Virus record (IMG/VR): IMGVR_UViG_3300010354_000047
Location: 1 to 64,000 of that record
Length of the DNA stretch: 64,000 nt
Reading direction: 5' to 3' (one strand)
DNA from: a virus
Part shown: positions 40,401 to 49,312 of the stretch, piece after piece
How positions within the stretch are numbered: position 1 is the first letter of the stretch
How the letters are laid out: the number at the start of each line of letters is the position of its first letter
The notes under the pieces: model-generated
What the model was told of the DNA's origin: nothing
Seen by the model: only the letters and a program-made list of their open reading frames with translations
Database searches by the model: none
Translations under genes and position numbers: made by a program

Positions 40401-41064
40401 TTTCTACGGTCCTTACGTAGAGAATGCGTCAGGGCAGTTCATTCCTCCTTCCCCTTACGTGACTGGTGTTGCCACTCGCAGATATCGCGCAGAAGGCTTC
40501 CAGTTCCCACCGGCTGGAACGAAGTACCAACTCTCAGACGCTGTTGGAGTTCAAATCGGAATCAATTCCGCTCAGCAAAACCTGCTAAACCCGGACGGCT
40601 GCAACGCAGTGCGTTCCCTGCCCGGTTACCCAACCACGGCAGTGTTCATCTGGGGTGGTCGTACTCGGATCAACAAGGCAGTTGCAGAGCAAAGGAAGTT
40701 CCAATTTGTCAACACTCGCGTCATTCAGAACGTCGTATACGGTTCTCTGAGAAACGCTTTTGACAATCAGATCTTCTCTGTTGTCGACGGATTCGGAGTT
40801 GTCTTCAACCAGATCACTTCAATCGGTAACAGCGTTCTTAGCCAGCTTTATCTCGCGGGCGCTTTGTTCGGTCGTAGACCTTCAGATGCCTTCCAGATTA
40901 TCTGCGATGACCGAATCAACCAACCTGAGAACCTTGAGAACGGAATTGTTTACGTCAAAGTCTTTGACACTCCAGTTCCGACGCTTGAGCGTATCGAAGT
41001 TGACCTGATTCGTGTTTCGATTGGTCAAATGAACAAGGAGCTTGAGTCGCAAGGACTTAGCTGA
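37429..41064 (+). CDS. Tail sheath protein
   Basis: 1211 aa, roughly twice the size of T4 gp18. The N-terminus (GVVPGAPGTYINEVS) and the C-terminal domain are typical: TTAVFIWGGRTRINK, VNTRVIQNVVYGSLRNAFDNQIFSVVDG, GALFGRRPSDAFQIICDD and VKVFDTPVPTLERIEVDL. The extra length is in central beta-rich insertions (roughly residues 400-900), likely protruding domains. It forms the contractile outer tube. Preceded by a GGGTAAAAC motif and a good ribosome binding site. Confidence 0.92.
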   Translation: MATFSFGTGVVPGAPGTYINEVSGNVSLAGIASFNTTYLLVETEEDVPTTRFPFNRPVPVSSLADYKVLVGGVPESRIPLLSYNCVSSFFSNAQVGDLRVVRVGTPNQIVEIEIIPSGTKFNNTGLPSSLQAGDIVHVQLLLNNLKLVSGDGTTGYTDDGEWLGVPVTIPVDYISGDEVNNRKISAAIIQAIATAIETNPSVASSVYVRSFGLVNDLDPTSNSQNGYITLAATTYDGNISVLPQQQEVGGAYILMQNAYDIENIVGLSNNLERVPQDYIQCIDTAFDGQVNQGYLIAPTAYAQFDAEGREKVGAAAAAHCQSPDFKWLALADPGPFLVTDLNKYKEYTPHEPAEDLVTGTKYLVDNAIYEWTGTSVNYDRLKHQGLVPGYDSQVAVETSVEAVAADEKVGLIDLASYVVNSNSPFAELGVFNLDSNVTWPVDYQIQEVTLSAKGADFSSFPDTVYFVAPPYDSAVYGPYPSDGTDQYVYIAETASEAVAILTEVTALGGTAKAIGTSTLPTGALDVAAPTGSTASATYVTPQWNLPVEIEGQSSNLIRNLTGASAYVNTLHLPGTLQDPTNEYRLSFVSRTLFDPSVVLSSSTEPGFTGAAEFAVVSHNLVDGQRIFFTQPISGNGTAIFKATSKTNIQPYFVKVINNDAFVLATSSSNYLSGSFIPYPTGMVSISTTPTILYSAISGGNLTSINLSELGTVPFIRGRKYGMATGTIANEAASSTSFSPSSGNPDISIYLNSSSLVLGKERIFPYGETTQANWLPKLDLVNPGSTTTSVENFLCTPTVNQSFSTEAYLVPAIEAIDGGEYDPTAGTAGEVMNLTSYTTAVGLSDPEDSANVQGYVTAGLLTGVYFTVVNGSGFAPDGTTAVAEDDRIAVVNTGSTFEWVVIPPAASGGDMSSVAQVCYGSQVELTLTQEQTPPDNLWRFETITSTEIIDDALRGVGFGGEPQAKFIEAGVDNVNRLYEDSQRYFNGFGFIAFYGPYVENASGQFIPPSPYVTGVATRRYRAEGFQFPPAGTKYQLSDAVGVQIGINSAQQNLLNPDGCNAVRSLPGYPTTAVFIWGGRTRINKAVAEQRKFQFVNTRVIQNVVYGSLRNAFDNQIFSVVDGFGVVFNQITSIGNSVLSQLYLAGALFGRRPSDAFQIICDDRINQPENLENGIVYVKVFDTPVPTLERIEVDLIRVSIGQMNKELESQGLS

Positions 41065-41076
41065 ATAAGGTGAATC

Positions 41077-41346
41077 ATGACAACCGAGATCAAACTACTT
41101 CTCCCTAACTCCCTCGTCGAGTCTTTGGCTCAAAAGGCGAAAAACCAGGGCGTCTCTCTCGAGGCGCTCTGCGCTTCCCTTCTTGAAGAAAAGAATGCTT
41201 TAACGGACCCGACAATTTATTCATCTTTAAGCAATCAAGATATAAAGCTCGAGATGAAAAAGATAATGAGCAGCGACTTAGGTAAAGAAGAGAAGAATCG
41301 ACGCATCAAAATTCTCGAACACCAAGTTTTACGGTTTATTCGATGA
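41077..41346 (+). CDS. Hypothetical protein
   Basis: 89 aa. Begins like a ribbon-helix-helix or ParD-type segment (EIKLLLPNSLVESLAQKAKNQGVSLEALCASLL), then a charged helix. Could be DNA-binding or structural; ATGA overlap with the baseplate gene. Confidence 0.55.
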   Translation: MTTEIKLLLPNSLVESLAQKAKNQGVSLEALCASLLEEKNALTDPTIYSSLSNQDIKLEMKKIMSSDLGKEEKNRRIKILEHQVLRFIR

Positions 41347-41720
41347 CAGCTCCTTATACACCTTCTCCATCTATTCGCGGATTGTCATACCCTCTTCGAA
41401 TTGAAAACGGCAATCTTGCGACCAGCAGCGATTACCAATCAAAGCAAGAAGAGATTCGAAGTGTGGTCGAAACGAGATTCTATGAGAGGGTTATGCGGGC
41501 TGACTATGGGGTAGGAGACCACACCCTTGAAGTGATAAACCCTGGGCAAATAAACTCAGAGTTTCAAAAGTCTATTCAGACTCATGTCGAAGGTTTAAGT
41601 TCTCTTGTTGTAAAAGGGGATTGGTTGACTGGAGGGGAAGAGGGAATATACCGTGTTTCGATCATCTACTCGGTTAACGGAATTCCTCAGCCTCCTCTCA
41701 ATTTCAGTCTCGCTAACTGA
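41343..41720 (+). CDS. Baseplate wedge protein, gp25/gpW-like
   Basis: 125 aa. SKQEEIRSVVETRFYERVMRADYGVGDHTLEV matches the core of the GPW/gp25 family (lysozyme-like fold without activity), which starts the sheath at the baseplate. The N-terminal Pro-rich part is also typical. Confidence 0.8.
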   Translation: MTAPYTPSPSIRGLSYPLRIENGNLATSSDYQSKQEEIRSVVETRFYERVMRADYGVGDHTLEVINPGQINSEFQKSIQTHVEGLSSLVVKGDWLTGGEEGIYRVSIIYSVNGIPQPPLNFSLAN

Positions 41721-41726
41721 GTACCA

Positions 41727-41735
41727 GGGTAAAAC
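41727..41735 (+). promoter_or_regulatory. GGGTAAAAC motif (putative late promoter element)
   Basis: 90 bases upstream of the portal start, in a non-coding gap of about 100 bases. Confidence 0.5.
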
Positions 41736-41825
41736 TTTCCATGACTGTGCTCCACTCTTTCAGTTTCGGAAACGATTTACTTTGGTAACATGAAACTATG
41801 TTTAAAAATGGCTGGGGAAAACTAA

Positions 41826-43394
41826 GTGGCACAAAGATTTAAGGTAGCACCTGTCCCCCAGGGAGAAGTTAGCCGTTATACTTCTAATCCATATGCCCTG
41901 AGCAGCATTTACATGTTTGGCTCCAGTTCCCCGTTTACGGGTTCTGGAAACAGCATTGTAAGACCGAGTGACGACCTTCTCATTCAGAAAGGCGGAAATA
42001 GAGCCCTCTCTGTATACCAAAGGTTGCTAAATGATGAGCAGGTTCAGAGCTGCTTCTCTAAATTAACCCAGGAGATCACTGCGAGACCCTGGTATGTTCA
42101 GGAATTTAGCGGAAAACCAGGAGACCTTGCGATTCGTGACTTTGTAGCTGAGACTCTTGAAGACTTGGGAATTGACGATCTATACAAAGGTTTGGCAGAG
42201 GCTTTAATCGTCGGCTACAGCGTTAGCGAGGTTATGTGGAAAAAGTCCAAGCGCGGAGTTATCCCCTACGACATTCGCATGAGGGACCAAAGAAGATTCA
42301 TCTTTCAGGAGTCTGAAGATTCTCAAACAGGTTTCACAATGCGCTGCCTAACCTTCAATCGCATGTTTGAGGGTATTGAGTTACCGGCGAGAAAGTTCAT
42401 TGTGAATCGCTACTGGACCCAACACAACGGGGACCCCTACGGAACGGCAATGGGAAGAATTCTGTACCCGTTGGTTAAGTTTCGCAGAAGAGCGCTTGAG
42501 TCTTACGTTTTGTACGGAGACCGTTACGCTACCCCGACAGTTGTTGCAACGGCGCCATTGAGTGCTTCAACAGCAGAAGTGGACTCCATTTACGAAAGAA
42601 TTACCAACTTATCCCAAGAGACGGGATTCATTTTGCCAGACGGATTCAAGCTCGACTTTATCAATCCTTCAGGAACCCCGGACGTTTTCAAGGGTTTAAT
42701 TGACTACCTAGATAAGGAAATCAGTTTACTTTTGTGCGGTGAAAATGAAGCCGGACAAGCTGAGTCCGGTTCTCGAGCTTCTTCCCAAGTCGCTAACGTA
42801 GTCCGAATTGTTAAAGCTTCAGAAATCTCCGAAGCTATTTCCCACCTACTTACGAGGACTCTGGTCCGTTGGATTGTCGATCTAAACTTTGGAATCGACG
42901 TGGCTGCTCCGACCTTGACTCGAGAATTCCGAATCGAAGAGTCTAACCTCACAGCTTCGGACCTGTCAATGCTCGATCAGTTGGGCTTCAAGCCGAGAAG
43001 AGAGTGGGTGGAGAGGCACTTCAGAATCGAACTCGAGAATGAAGTGGGATTTAACACCACAGAGGAAAGCCCTGAGGAAAACGAAAGCTACAATCCTGAG
43101 GAAGACCTTTACGCTTCCATTTTCGGAGATGAGGCCCCTTCAGAGGAGTTCCCGGAGGAAGAAGGTACTTCTTTGGAAGAAACTCCGGAGGAGTTTCCGG
43201 AAGAGCAAACCGCCGAGGAAGAAACTCCAGAGGGAGACGATGAAGATCTATTCGACTCCGTATTCGGTGATGTTGAAGATTCAGAGGAGGATGTTCCCGA
43301 GGTGGATGCTCCCGAGGAAGAGACCCCCGAAGTGGAGAACCCTGCAGAAAAAAGTGACGATAAGAAAGCCAGTAAGGGTAAAAATAAGTTATGA
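41826..43394 (+). CDS. Portal protein, Mu gp29-like (DUF935)
   Basis: 522 aa, GTG start. The body up to residue 410 has the DUF935 order: VYQRLLNDEQVQSCFSKLTQEITARPWYV, GLAEALIVGYSVSEVMWKK, RKFIVNRYWTQHNGDPYGTAMGRILYPLVKFRR, and a C-terminal LGFKPRREWVERHF. The last 110 residues are an acidic Glu/Pro tail unusual for portals. It forms the DNA entry ring of the head. GGGTAAAAA occurs in its last codons, ahead of the protease gene. Confidence 0.88.
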   Translation: MAQRFKVAPVPQGEVSRYTSNPYALSSIYMFGSSSPFTGSGNSIVRPSDDLLIQKGGNRALSVYQRLLNDEQVQSCFSKLTQEITARPWYVQEFSGKPGDLAIRDFVAETLEDLGIDDLYKGLAEALIVGYSVSEVMWKKSKRGVIPYDIRMRDQRRFIFQESEDSQTGFTMRCLTFNRMFEGIELPARKFIVNRYWTQHNGDPYGTAMGRILYPLVKFRRRALESYVLYGDRYATPTVVATAPLSASTAEVDSIYERITNLSQETGFILPDGFKLDFINPSGTPDVFKGLIDYLDKEISLLLCGENEAGQAESGSRASSQVANVVRIVKASEISEAISHLLTRTLVRWIVDLNFGIDVAAPTLTREFRIEESNLTASDLSMLDQLGFKPRREWVERHFRIELENEVGFNTTEESPEENESYNPEEDLYASIFGDEAPSEEFPEEEGTSLEETPEEFPEEQTAEEETPEGDDEDLFDSVFGDVEDSEEDVPEVDAPEEETPEVENPAEKSDDKKASKGKNKL

Positions 43395-45979
43395 GTACTC
43401 CCAGTAACAAAGTGTTTACAAAACGTGTTCATATTTTTAAGGCAGGTCCTCAAATCTCTGCTCAAGGGGTAGAAAGAGAGTTCACTCCAGAAGACCTCCA
43501 ACAGGTTGTAGATTCTTACGACCCTAAAACCCACGAAGCTCCTTTAGTGATTGGGCATTCGGGGGATAATGATAGCGCACCATCTTTTGGATGGGTGAAG
43601 AAGTTTGTTCGGAAAGGTGAGGACCTTTACGCGGACGTCGATTTCACCGATGCAGCTAAAGATTTGGTGAAAGACGGCCACTACAGAAAAGTGTCTGTTT
43701 CATTTTATTCCCCTGAATCCCCTGTTAATCCTCATCAAGGCCACTGGAGTGCTCGTCACCTGGCCCTGTTAGGTGCTGCTCCACCCTCTGTAAAAGGTCT
43801 TGAAGCCTTCTCTTTCTCTGAGAAAGGAGTCTATGATTTTGCTACTACTTCTTCGATTGGTGAGATCTTTGACGAAGAACTCGGACCGACTCTTCTAATT
43901 GAGAGAAGCCCCTTAGAAATCTTGAAGGAAAAACTGCAAGAGGTCCGAGGGGACATGGACAACTCTCTCAAGGAACTAGAGGAAAACCAAGAAAATCAAT
44001 CCCAAGCAACTGCGGATGAAACAAGTCAACAATCAGCGGACGAAAAAACCGCACCCGAAAACCCTGCTCAACAATTTTCCGAAATGAAAAAGAAATTAGG
44101 GCGCGAAGGGGCCGAAGCCTCTGACTCCGCTCAGTCAATCGCAGACCTGGAAACTGAATTCCCAGAAGAAAAGTTTGAAGAAGGCGTCTCTCGCCGTGTG
44201 CGAAAGGGGGCCAACGGTCAAAAAGTTCAAGTCGTCGAACAAGTCTTCGAAGAAGACGATGAGATGTCTGAAGACCACAAAGAAATCCCCGAAGCCTTCA
44301 AAAAGAACATCGAAAAGATGAAGGCTAAAGCGAAAGGTGGACACAAAGCCGAAGCCGAAATGGAAGACGCAGACCACGGTGAACTTCCGCCAGCTCTTCG
44401 AAAGAACATGGAGAAGATGAAGGCAAAGAAGAAGATGCATGCGGAAGAGGAAGATGAGTCGGACGGAGAGTTCGCGGAAGTTTCCCACAAGACCGTGAGT
44501 AATCACAAACCTTCTTTCGGAAAGCATGCTCAAAAAGACGAAGAAGACCCAGCCGGACGTGGTAAAACTGGGCGTTCGACAAGCGACAGCTACGCTAATC
44601 GTCAGGCGGTTGGTGAGAGCGGAGAAGAAGATCGTGATACGATTGCCAAAAATGGCGAAGAAGACCTAGATCGTGTTCGAACTGCTAAAAGTGCTGAGGA
44701 AGACGCAGACCGCCTTAACACCGGTAAAGACTCCGAAGGTGACGACGACAGCGATGGCCGTTGGGCTGACCAGCCTGAAGGCAAGAGCCGCGCTCACAAC
44801 ATGGATCAATACGACGACGGAGAAGAAGGTCTTCCTCAAAGGAACAAACCCGGAGTCTCCGACGGAGATGAGCCAAGAGGTAGGGACGGAGGTCCAACTT
44901 CTTTCACGAGAAAGGTTGAAGAAGACCCTGATTCTGAGGACATTACGGTTCAACTCGAAAGCACAAAAGGAAACAAGGTTTCCCGAGTTCTTCACACGGC
45001 GTCTGGAGAAAAGAGGGCTCCTTTAAAGGGTGGCTCGATCTCCGACCATAGCGAAGAGTCTGACGGAGTCACAAGGAAGGCCAAAGAGGCAGCAATCTCT
45101 TCTGGTTCTGAGCCTCGCGGTCGGGATGATGGTCCAACCGAGTTCCCGGTTCGTTCCGAAGAAGACCCTGACGATATGGAACTGGCTGTCGATGTGGAAA
45201 GCATCGTTGACAATCCAAAAGTTCGAGTACTTCGCCAGAAGTCTGGAGATAAGGCGTCCGTTGACCACTCTGAAGAAGATATCTTAACCGATGACGACAT
45301 CGATGGGCTGATTGAGTCCATTCTTCAAGAGGTTTCCGAAGAAGACTTCGGTGAGAAAATGCCTTACACTAAGACGGGACTCGGTTCCACATATGGTTCC
45401 CGTAAGGCTAAACTCAAGTCCGAGGAAATGGATGAGGATGAGTACGAGGATGAAGAAGATGAGGAGGAGGATGAGGACGAAGAGTTCGCTGAAACTGAGT
45501 CCTTCTGCGGAACTGGTTCGATGGGCCAGTCTCGTTCCAAGGTCTATCCAGTGATGTTCGATGAGTTTCGCAAGCAACTCCACTCCCTTAAGAAGGAGAA
45601 TGAGAAACTCAGGAAGGAATACAAAGAGCACAAGGTTCGCAGCCGCAAAGAAAAAATTGCTGAGCAGGTGAACCAGTTGTATACCGAAGGTAAGATCACT
45701 GATGGTATTATTCCGCAAAGAGAGTTGCAGAACTACTGCGAAGGTCTCGAGTTCGGTACTCTCGAATTCTCCGAAGGGGAAACTCCTGCGTCCAAGCTGC
45801 TTCAACTCTTGGATCGCCTTCCGAACATGGTTTATTTCGGTGAAGTTGTTCAAGATGGCGTCTTTCAGGAAGATGACTTCGATCTAGATCCCCACACAAA
45901 AGCTCTCCGAATGGTTGAGAGCGGAGAGTGCTCAGACTACGTAGAAGCCATCAAACGCTGCATCGACTGGGGTTATTGA
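43391..45979 (+). CDS. Capsid maturation protease-scaffold fusion (Mu gpI-like)
   Basis: 862 aa. Residues 1-140 are the protease: VHIFKAGPQIS, FTPEDLQQVVDSYD, APLVIGHSGD, GWVKKFVRKGEDLYADVDF, and HLALLGAAPPSVKGLEAF. Residues 170-690 are a long acidic low-complexity scaffold with repeated EEDPD and GDEPRGRDGGPT-type segments (two near-identical blocks around residues 495 and 575). Residues 720-862 are a coiled coil and helical end typical of scaffolds. It should assemble inside the prohead and then digest itself and its partners. Confidence 0.82.
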   Translation: MSTPSNKVFTKRVHIFKAGPQISAQGVEREFTPEDLQQVVDSYDPKTHEAPLVIGHSGDNDSAPSFGWVKKFVRKGEDLYADVDFTDAAKDLVKDGHYRKVSVSFYSPESPVNPHQGHWSARHLALLGAAPPSVKGLEAFSFSEKGVYDFATTSSIGEIFDEELGPTLLIERSPLEILKEKLQEVRGDMDNSLKELEENQENQSQATADETSQQSADEKTAPENPAQQFSEMKKKLGREGAEASDSAQSIADLETEFPEEKFEEGVSRRVRKGANGQKVQVVEQVFEEDDEMSEDHKEIPEAFKKNIEKMKAKAKGGHKAEAEMEDADHGELPPALRKNMEKMKAKKKMHAEEEDESDGEFAEVSHKTVSNHKPSFGKHAQKDEEDPAGRGKTGRSTSDSYANRQAVGESGEEDRDTIAKNGEEDLDRVRTAKSAEEDADRLNTGKDSEGDDDSDGRWADQPEGKSRAHNMDQYDDGEEGLPQRNKPGVSDGDEPRGRDGGPTSFTRKVEEDPDSEDITVQLESTKGNKVSRVLHTASGEKRAPLKGGSISDHSEESDGVTRKAKEAAISSGSEPRGRDDGPTEFPVRSEEDPDDMELAVDVESIVDNPKVRVLRQKSGDKASVDHSEEDILTDDDIDGLIESILQEVSEEDFGEKMPYTKTGLGSTYGSRKAKLKSEEMDEDEYEDEEDEEEDEDEEFAETESFCGTGSMGQSRSKVYPVMFDEFRKQLHSLKKENEKLRKEYKEHKVRSRKEKIAEQVNQLYTEGKITDGIIPQRELQNYCEGLEFGTLEFSEGETPASKLLQLLDRLPNMVYFGEVVQDGVFQEDDFDLDPHTKALRMVESGECSDYVEAIKRCIDWGY

Positions 45980-46002
45980 GCGAGAACCCCTAGGGGAAGA
46001 TT

Positions 46003-46695
46003 ATGGACCTGCTAACTTTGGTAGGCCAAGTGACTAAAAAGAGAGGGGAATACTTCACTCAAGCGAAAAACTTGGCTCTGAAAGTAAAGACACTTGAAAA
46101 ACTCGAAGAGGTTATGAACTCTCGAGCGAAAACAATTGTGAAAGCCTTTCATGGTAAGGAAATTCGTTGGGAGGAGTATTTCCGATCTATAGTCGATGAG
46201 ACGATCACTTCTGCTCTCGCCTCAGTGTACCTTGGCGCAGGATCCTCTTCCCCTGAAAAAAAGCTCGAGCGAGCTTGGCCCGTGGTGACGGGAAAAATGC
46301 TTCCCCCACTTGTGGACTTTCTGAACCAGACAGAACAAGCCCTACAAAACGGGTCACTATTGGTCGGAGATACCACTGTGGAATTTCAAGAGCTTTTCGA
46401 GGAATCCCCTCAGGACTTTCTCGAGGGTTCTTTAATCTCTTGGCCAAGGGTTCTATCTCGTGTAGTTCGCTACCTTGCAAATCCCAGCTACTCTTTCTTT
46501 AGTCTCGGCGACTATTACGTTCGCCGAGAACAAGGCTACAAACAAATGAGGCGAGTTCCTGTTCAAGACAGGAGAACTTGCCCTGACTGCACTCGTTTTG
46601 GCAGATTGGGTTGGCAAACGATAGGAACTCTTCCGATGCCGGGCCAAGATTGCCGTTGCTACGATCAATGTCGCTGCCGAATCGAATATCGCTAG
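46003..46695 (+). CDS. Minor head / head morphogenesis protein, Mu gpF-like
   Basis: 230 aa. Helical N-terminus; the C-terminal 50 residues carry DRRTCPDCTRFGRLGW, LPMPGQDCRCYDQCRCRIEYR, the Cys-rich signature of gpF-like proteins. These sit at the portal vertex and join head assembly. Confidence 0.8.
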   Translation: MDLLTLVGQVTKKRGEYFTQAKNLALKVKTLEKLEEVMNSRAKTIVKAFHGKEIRWEEYFRSIVDETITSALASVYLGAGSSSPEKKLERAWPVVTGKMLPPLVDFLNQTEQALQNGSLLVGDTTVEFQELFEESPQDFLEGSLISWPRVLSRVVRYLANPSYSFFSLGDYYVRREQGYKQMRRVPVQDRRTCPDCTRFGRLGWQTIGTLPMPGQDCRCYDQCRCRIEYR

Positions 46696-46701
46696 TCCAC
46701 A

Positions 46702-46710
46702 GGGTAAAAC
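46702..46710 (+). promoter_or_regulatory. GGGTAAAAC motif (putative late promoter element)
   Basis: Seven bases after the minor head gene and 70 bases before the decoration-protein start. Confidence 0.5.
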
Positions 46711-46780
46711 CTTTCAACTTAACTCGGTAAAAAACAAGTCCGAGAGCAAACAACTTTTGAAGTCCTTCACACATACTAAC

Positions 46781-47254
46781 ATGTCCCTTAATATCGCACC
46801 CGTTTACGGTAAGCAGTTTATCCGCTACGCGGAAACCTGGGAAGCCGCAACCGACAACGAAGACGGTGATGTAGGAGTCGTTGAGATTCCTGAATTCGCC
46901 GTTGTTGCTTACGCAACCTACGCTGGCTCCAACAAAGTTTGCGCCCCTGGCGACCTCGATACTTTTGAAGGCGCTGTTGTTGGTGTAAACCAGGCTTACA
47001 TTCCGACCTCCTTGGCTCAGCCTTACACCGCTCGCCAAGCTTCCATTGCTACCAGCGGTTCCTTGATCGTTGAAGTCAGCGCCGATACCGTCGCTTCTTT
47101 CGCTCTCAACACACAACTCGCTGTTGGCCCGAACGGAAAGGCCCTCCCCGCCGCTGATGGTGGAATCGAGGTTACCGTTGACGGAACTACTCCTCTCATT
47201 CGTGAGATTGTTGAGATCGGTGGTCGCACCATCCTGATCGTTTCCTTCAACTGA
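46781..47254 (+). CDS. Putative capsid decoration protein
   Basis: 157 aa from ATG 46781. Beta-rich and Val/Ala-rich (VGVVEIPEFAVVAYATYAG; SGSLIVEVSADTVASF). Placed between minor head and major capsid genes, as head decoration or stabilisation proteins usually are. A strong terminator follows. The role is by position. Confidence 0.65.
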   Translation: MSLNIAPVYGKQFIRYAETWEAATDNEDGDVGVVEIPEFAVVAYATYAGSNKVCAPGDLDTFEGAVVGVNQAYIPTSLAQPYTARQASIATSGSLIVEVSADTVASFALNTQLAVGPNGKALPAADGGIEVTVDGTTPLIREIVEIGGRTILIVSFN

Positions 47255-47304
47255 GCCTCTTCAGTTTTTCTCTCCCGAGAGCTTCGAAAGGGGCTCTTTT
47301 TTTT
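47253..47304 (+). terminator. Hairpin terminator before the major capsid gene
   Basis: GAGCCTCTTC pairs imperfectly with GAAAGGGGCTC, followed by nine T. The 115 bases after it, up to the capsid start, hold no gene. They include a GGGTATAAC element and a stable AATTGC-GAAA-GCAATT hairpin at about 47370. Confidence 0.7.
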
Positions 47305-47420
47305 GTGCGGCGGGGAAAAGTGGGGTATAACTTGGTAGCTTGCGAGTCGAATCTTTTCGAACGCAGGCCGAATTGCGAAAGCAATTCTTGAAGTCAACCT
47401 AGAAAAGGAAATCATTAATT

Positions 47421-47456
47421 ATGATGAATCTTCAACAAACCTACGCTGGCGTGGAT
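47421..47456 (+). CDS. Major capsid protein, exon 1
   Basis: Twelve codons (MMNLQQTYAGVD) behind an AGAAAAGGAAA ribosome binding site, stopped at once by TAA at 47457. The real protein resumes at about 48409 after a group I intron. The exon ends in T, as group I 5' exons do. GGAU at the exon end can pair with GUCC in the intron (47464-47467), giving the G-U pair expected at the splice site. The exact border is inferred. Confidence 0.65.
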
Positions 47457-48408
47457 TAAAAAGGTCCCTTTCTTCAGTAATGAAGATCGAAAACTGGGTG
47501 AATTGCTGAAACGCTGAGATGCCAATCAGCAGCCAAGTTTACTTCGGGTCCCTACCGTTAAGATAGGGTGAAGTAAAAAGGTTCAACGACTAGGAGATGA
47601 CTGACCCAAGAATAAATCTCCCACGAGTGCCCAGCTCCATGGATTATTTTCCTTCATTGAAGACCTTCTCCCGAACAGAAGATCGAAACCCGACTTTTAC
47701 TCGGAAAGACACCACATTATACCGAAATGTGTTGGGGGCTCCGATGAAGAAGAAAACCTCATTTACCTCACACCTTCAGAGCACCTGATCGCTCACCAGC
47801 TTCTGGTTAAAACCTTCCCGGAACATTCAAAGCTCAAATCCGCACTGTGGATTATGAGTCACAAGAACGGAAAAAGTTTAACCCCAAAGGAATACGAAGA
47901 ACTTAGGCTTTTATGCTCAGAAACCCTTTCCACTCGGAGAAAGGGGGGTACTTCTCAAGAGACGAAAGATAAGATTAGTAAGATTCACAAAGGTAAGACG
48001 ATTTCAAAAGAGCACAAATTGGCAAACAGCTCGGCTGTCAGAAATTATCTTTTGAATACACCGGAAGGGAGAAGCCAAGCCCAAAGAGGAGGAAAGACTA
48101 CTGGAAAACTCCCTTGGTGGAATAAAGACGGAATTACTAGACGATCTTACGAGTCACCAGGGGAAGGTCGGGTGAGGGGCAGAGGCAAGGGAATTAGCCC
48201 TGCAATGGCCGAAGCGGGATCAAAGAACAAAGGAAAAGTTTACTGGTCCCGAGTTAATTCTTCAGGTGAAATAGAGAGGAGGCGAAGTTTCTCCCCTCCT
48301 TCCGAAGAGTGGACTAGAGGTTATAATCCGGGATGATGATATAGTCTGAACTTTTCAGAATCCAATGAAAAGAGTTAAGGGATAAAAAGCCCTTAAGATA
48401 ACAATTTG
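47457..48408 (+). other. Group I intron 1 in the major capsid gene
   Basis: Core elements in order: P-like AATTGCTGAAACG (about 47501), Q AATCAGCAGCCAAG (47524), R GTTCAACGACTAGG (47581) and S GATATAGTC (48338). The 3' end is ...AACAATTTG, ending in the required G. An HNH endonuclease reading frame lies between R and S. It closely resembles intron 2 in core and 3' end. Confidence 0.82.
47597..48336 (+). pseudogene. HNH homing endonuclease of intron 1, frameshifted
   Basis: The ATG at 47597 aligns with that of the intron 2 endonuclease but is one base out of frame after 26 bases, and its own frame stops at 47788. The correct frame, open from 47605, reads ERHHIIPKCVGGSDEEENL, then LTPSEHLIAHQLLVKTFPEH, a complete HNH core, and continues through NUMOD3-like DKISKIHKGKTISKEHK to the stop at 48336. 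Without a repaired start only an internal ATG (47854) is available, after the catalytic core. Confidence 0.72.
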
Positions 48409-49312
48409 CCTATCCTCACAACGCTAGCACAAGGTTTCATGCTCCCGTCTACAAACATCGCAAACTTTATTGCGCCTGTTGTAGACACTCCTACCCGTGC
48501 AGGACGTATTCTGCGCTTTGGTAAGGAACAATTCGCAATCAACGACTTCCGTCGTGCCTATGGAACCAACATTCCCTACGTTCAGAGCCGTTACGACTCT
48601 GAGCCCTACGCCCTCGAACAAGAGGTCGTGGCTTGGGAACTTCCAGAAGAAGTGATCGAGAACGCTGGGGAAGGTCCTGCACAAGTCGACCTCCGGGCGA
48701 TTGAAACAAGGAACGCAATGTCGAGAATCATGAACTCTTATGAGTATACTGTTTCTCAGGCCGTTAGCGTTACTGGTTCCTACAACCCCTATGAGCCCTG
48801 GAACACCGTTCCCGGTTCTCAAACTGGCCTCGGCTTCGAAACCTGGACAGATTTCAACACCGCCTATGCAGCCGCTTCCGGTCCTGCTGCGTGGTCCGCT
48901 CTTTCTTCGAACCCCATCGAAGACGTGAAGACCCTTAAGCGTTCCGTTGCTAACCAGATCGGTATTCGTCCGAACTCTGCCGTTCTTGGAACTGCAGTTT
49001 TTGACCTGTTGCTGACCAACCAGGCGATCCTTGAGCGTATCAAGTACACCAGCGCTGACAGCATCGACACTGACGTCATTGCTCGCTACTTCGGTCTCGA
49101 GCGTGGTGTTCGCGTTGCAGAAGGTCGTTACTTGGCACAAGACGGAACCCTCCAACCGGTATTCCCGGCTAACGGAATCCTCCTGTTCTACAGCCCGAGT
49201 GGTCCTTCTGATTCCATCATGCCTGCTGGTGGTGCTAACGCCGCAACTCCGGCTTTTGCCTACACGTATGTTAATAACATCGTTCCATTCAAGCGAGTTA
49301 GATGCGTGGTTT
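48409..49312 (+). CDS. Major capsid protein, exon 2 (main part)
   Basis: About 300 residues: PILTTLAQGFMLPSTNIANFIAPVVDTP..., then FRRAYGTNIPYVQSRY, ELPEEVIENAGEGP and IGIRPNSAVLGTAVFDLLL. This is the HK97-fold capsid type with the extended N-terminal arm seen in Mu-like and related phages. The frame would stop at 49312-49314 in intron 2. The 3' border is uncertain (49303 or 49312 keep the frame with exon 3). Spliced length is about 363-366 aa. Confidence 0.82.

Noticed and set aside
47854-48336. A separate 160-aa intron protein starting at 47854
   Set aside because: The HNH core is in the same frame just upstream, so this is the C-terminal part of the frameshifted intron 1 endonuclease.
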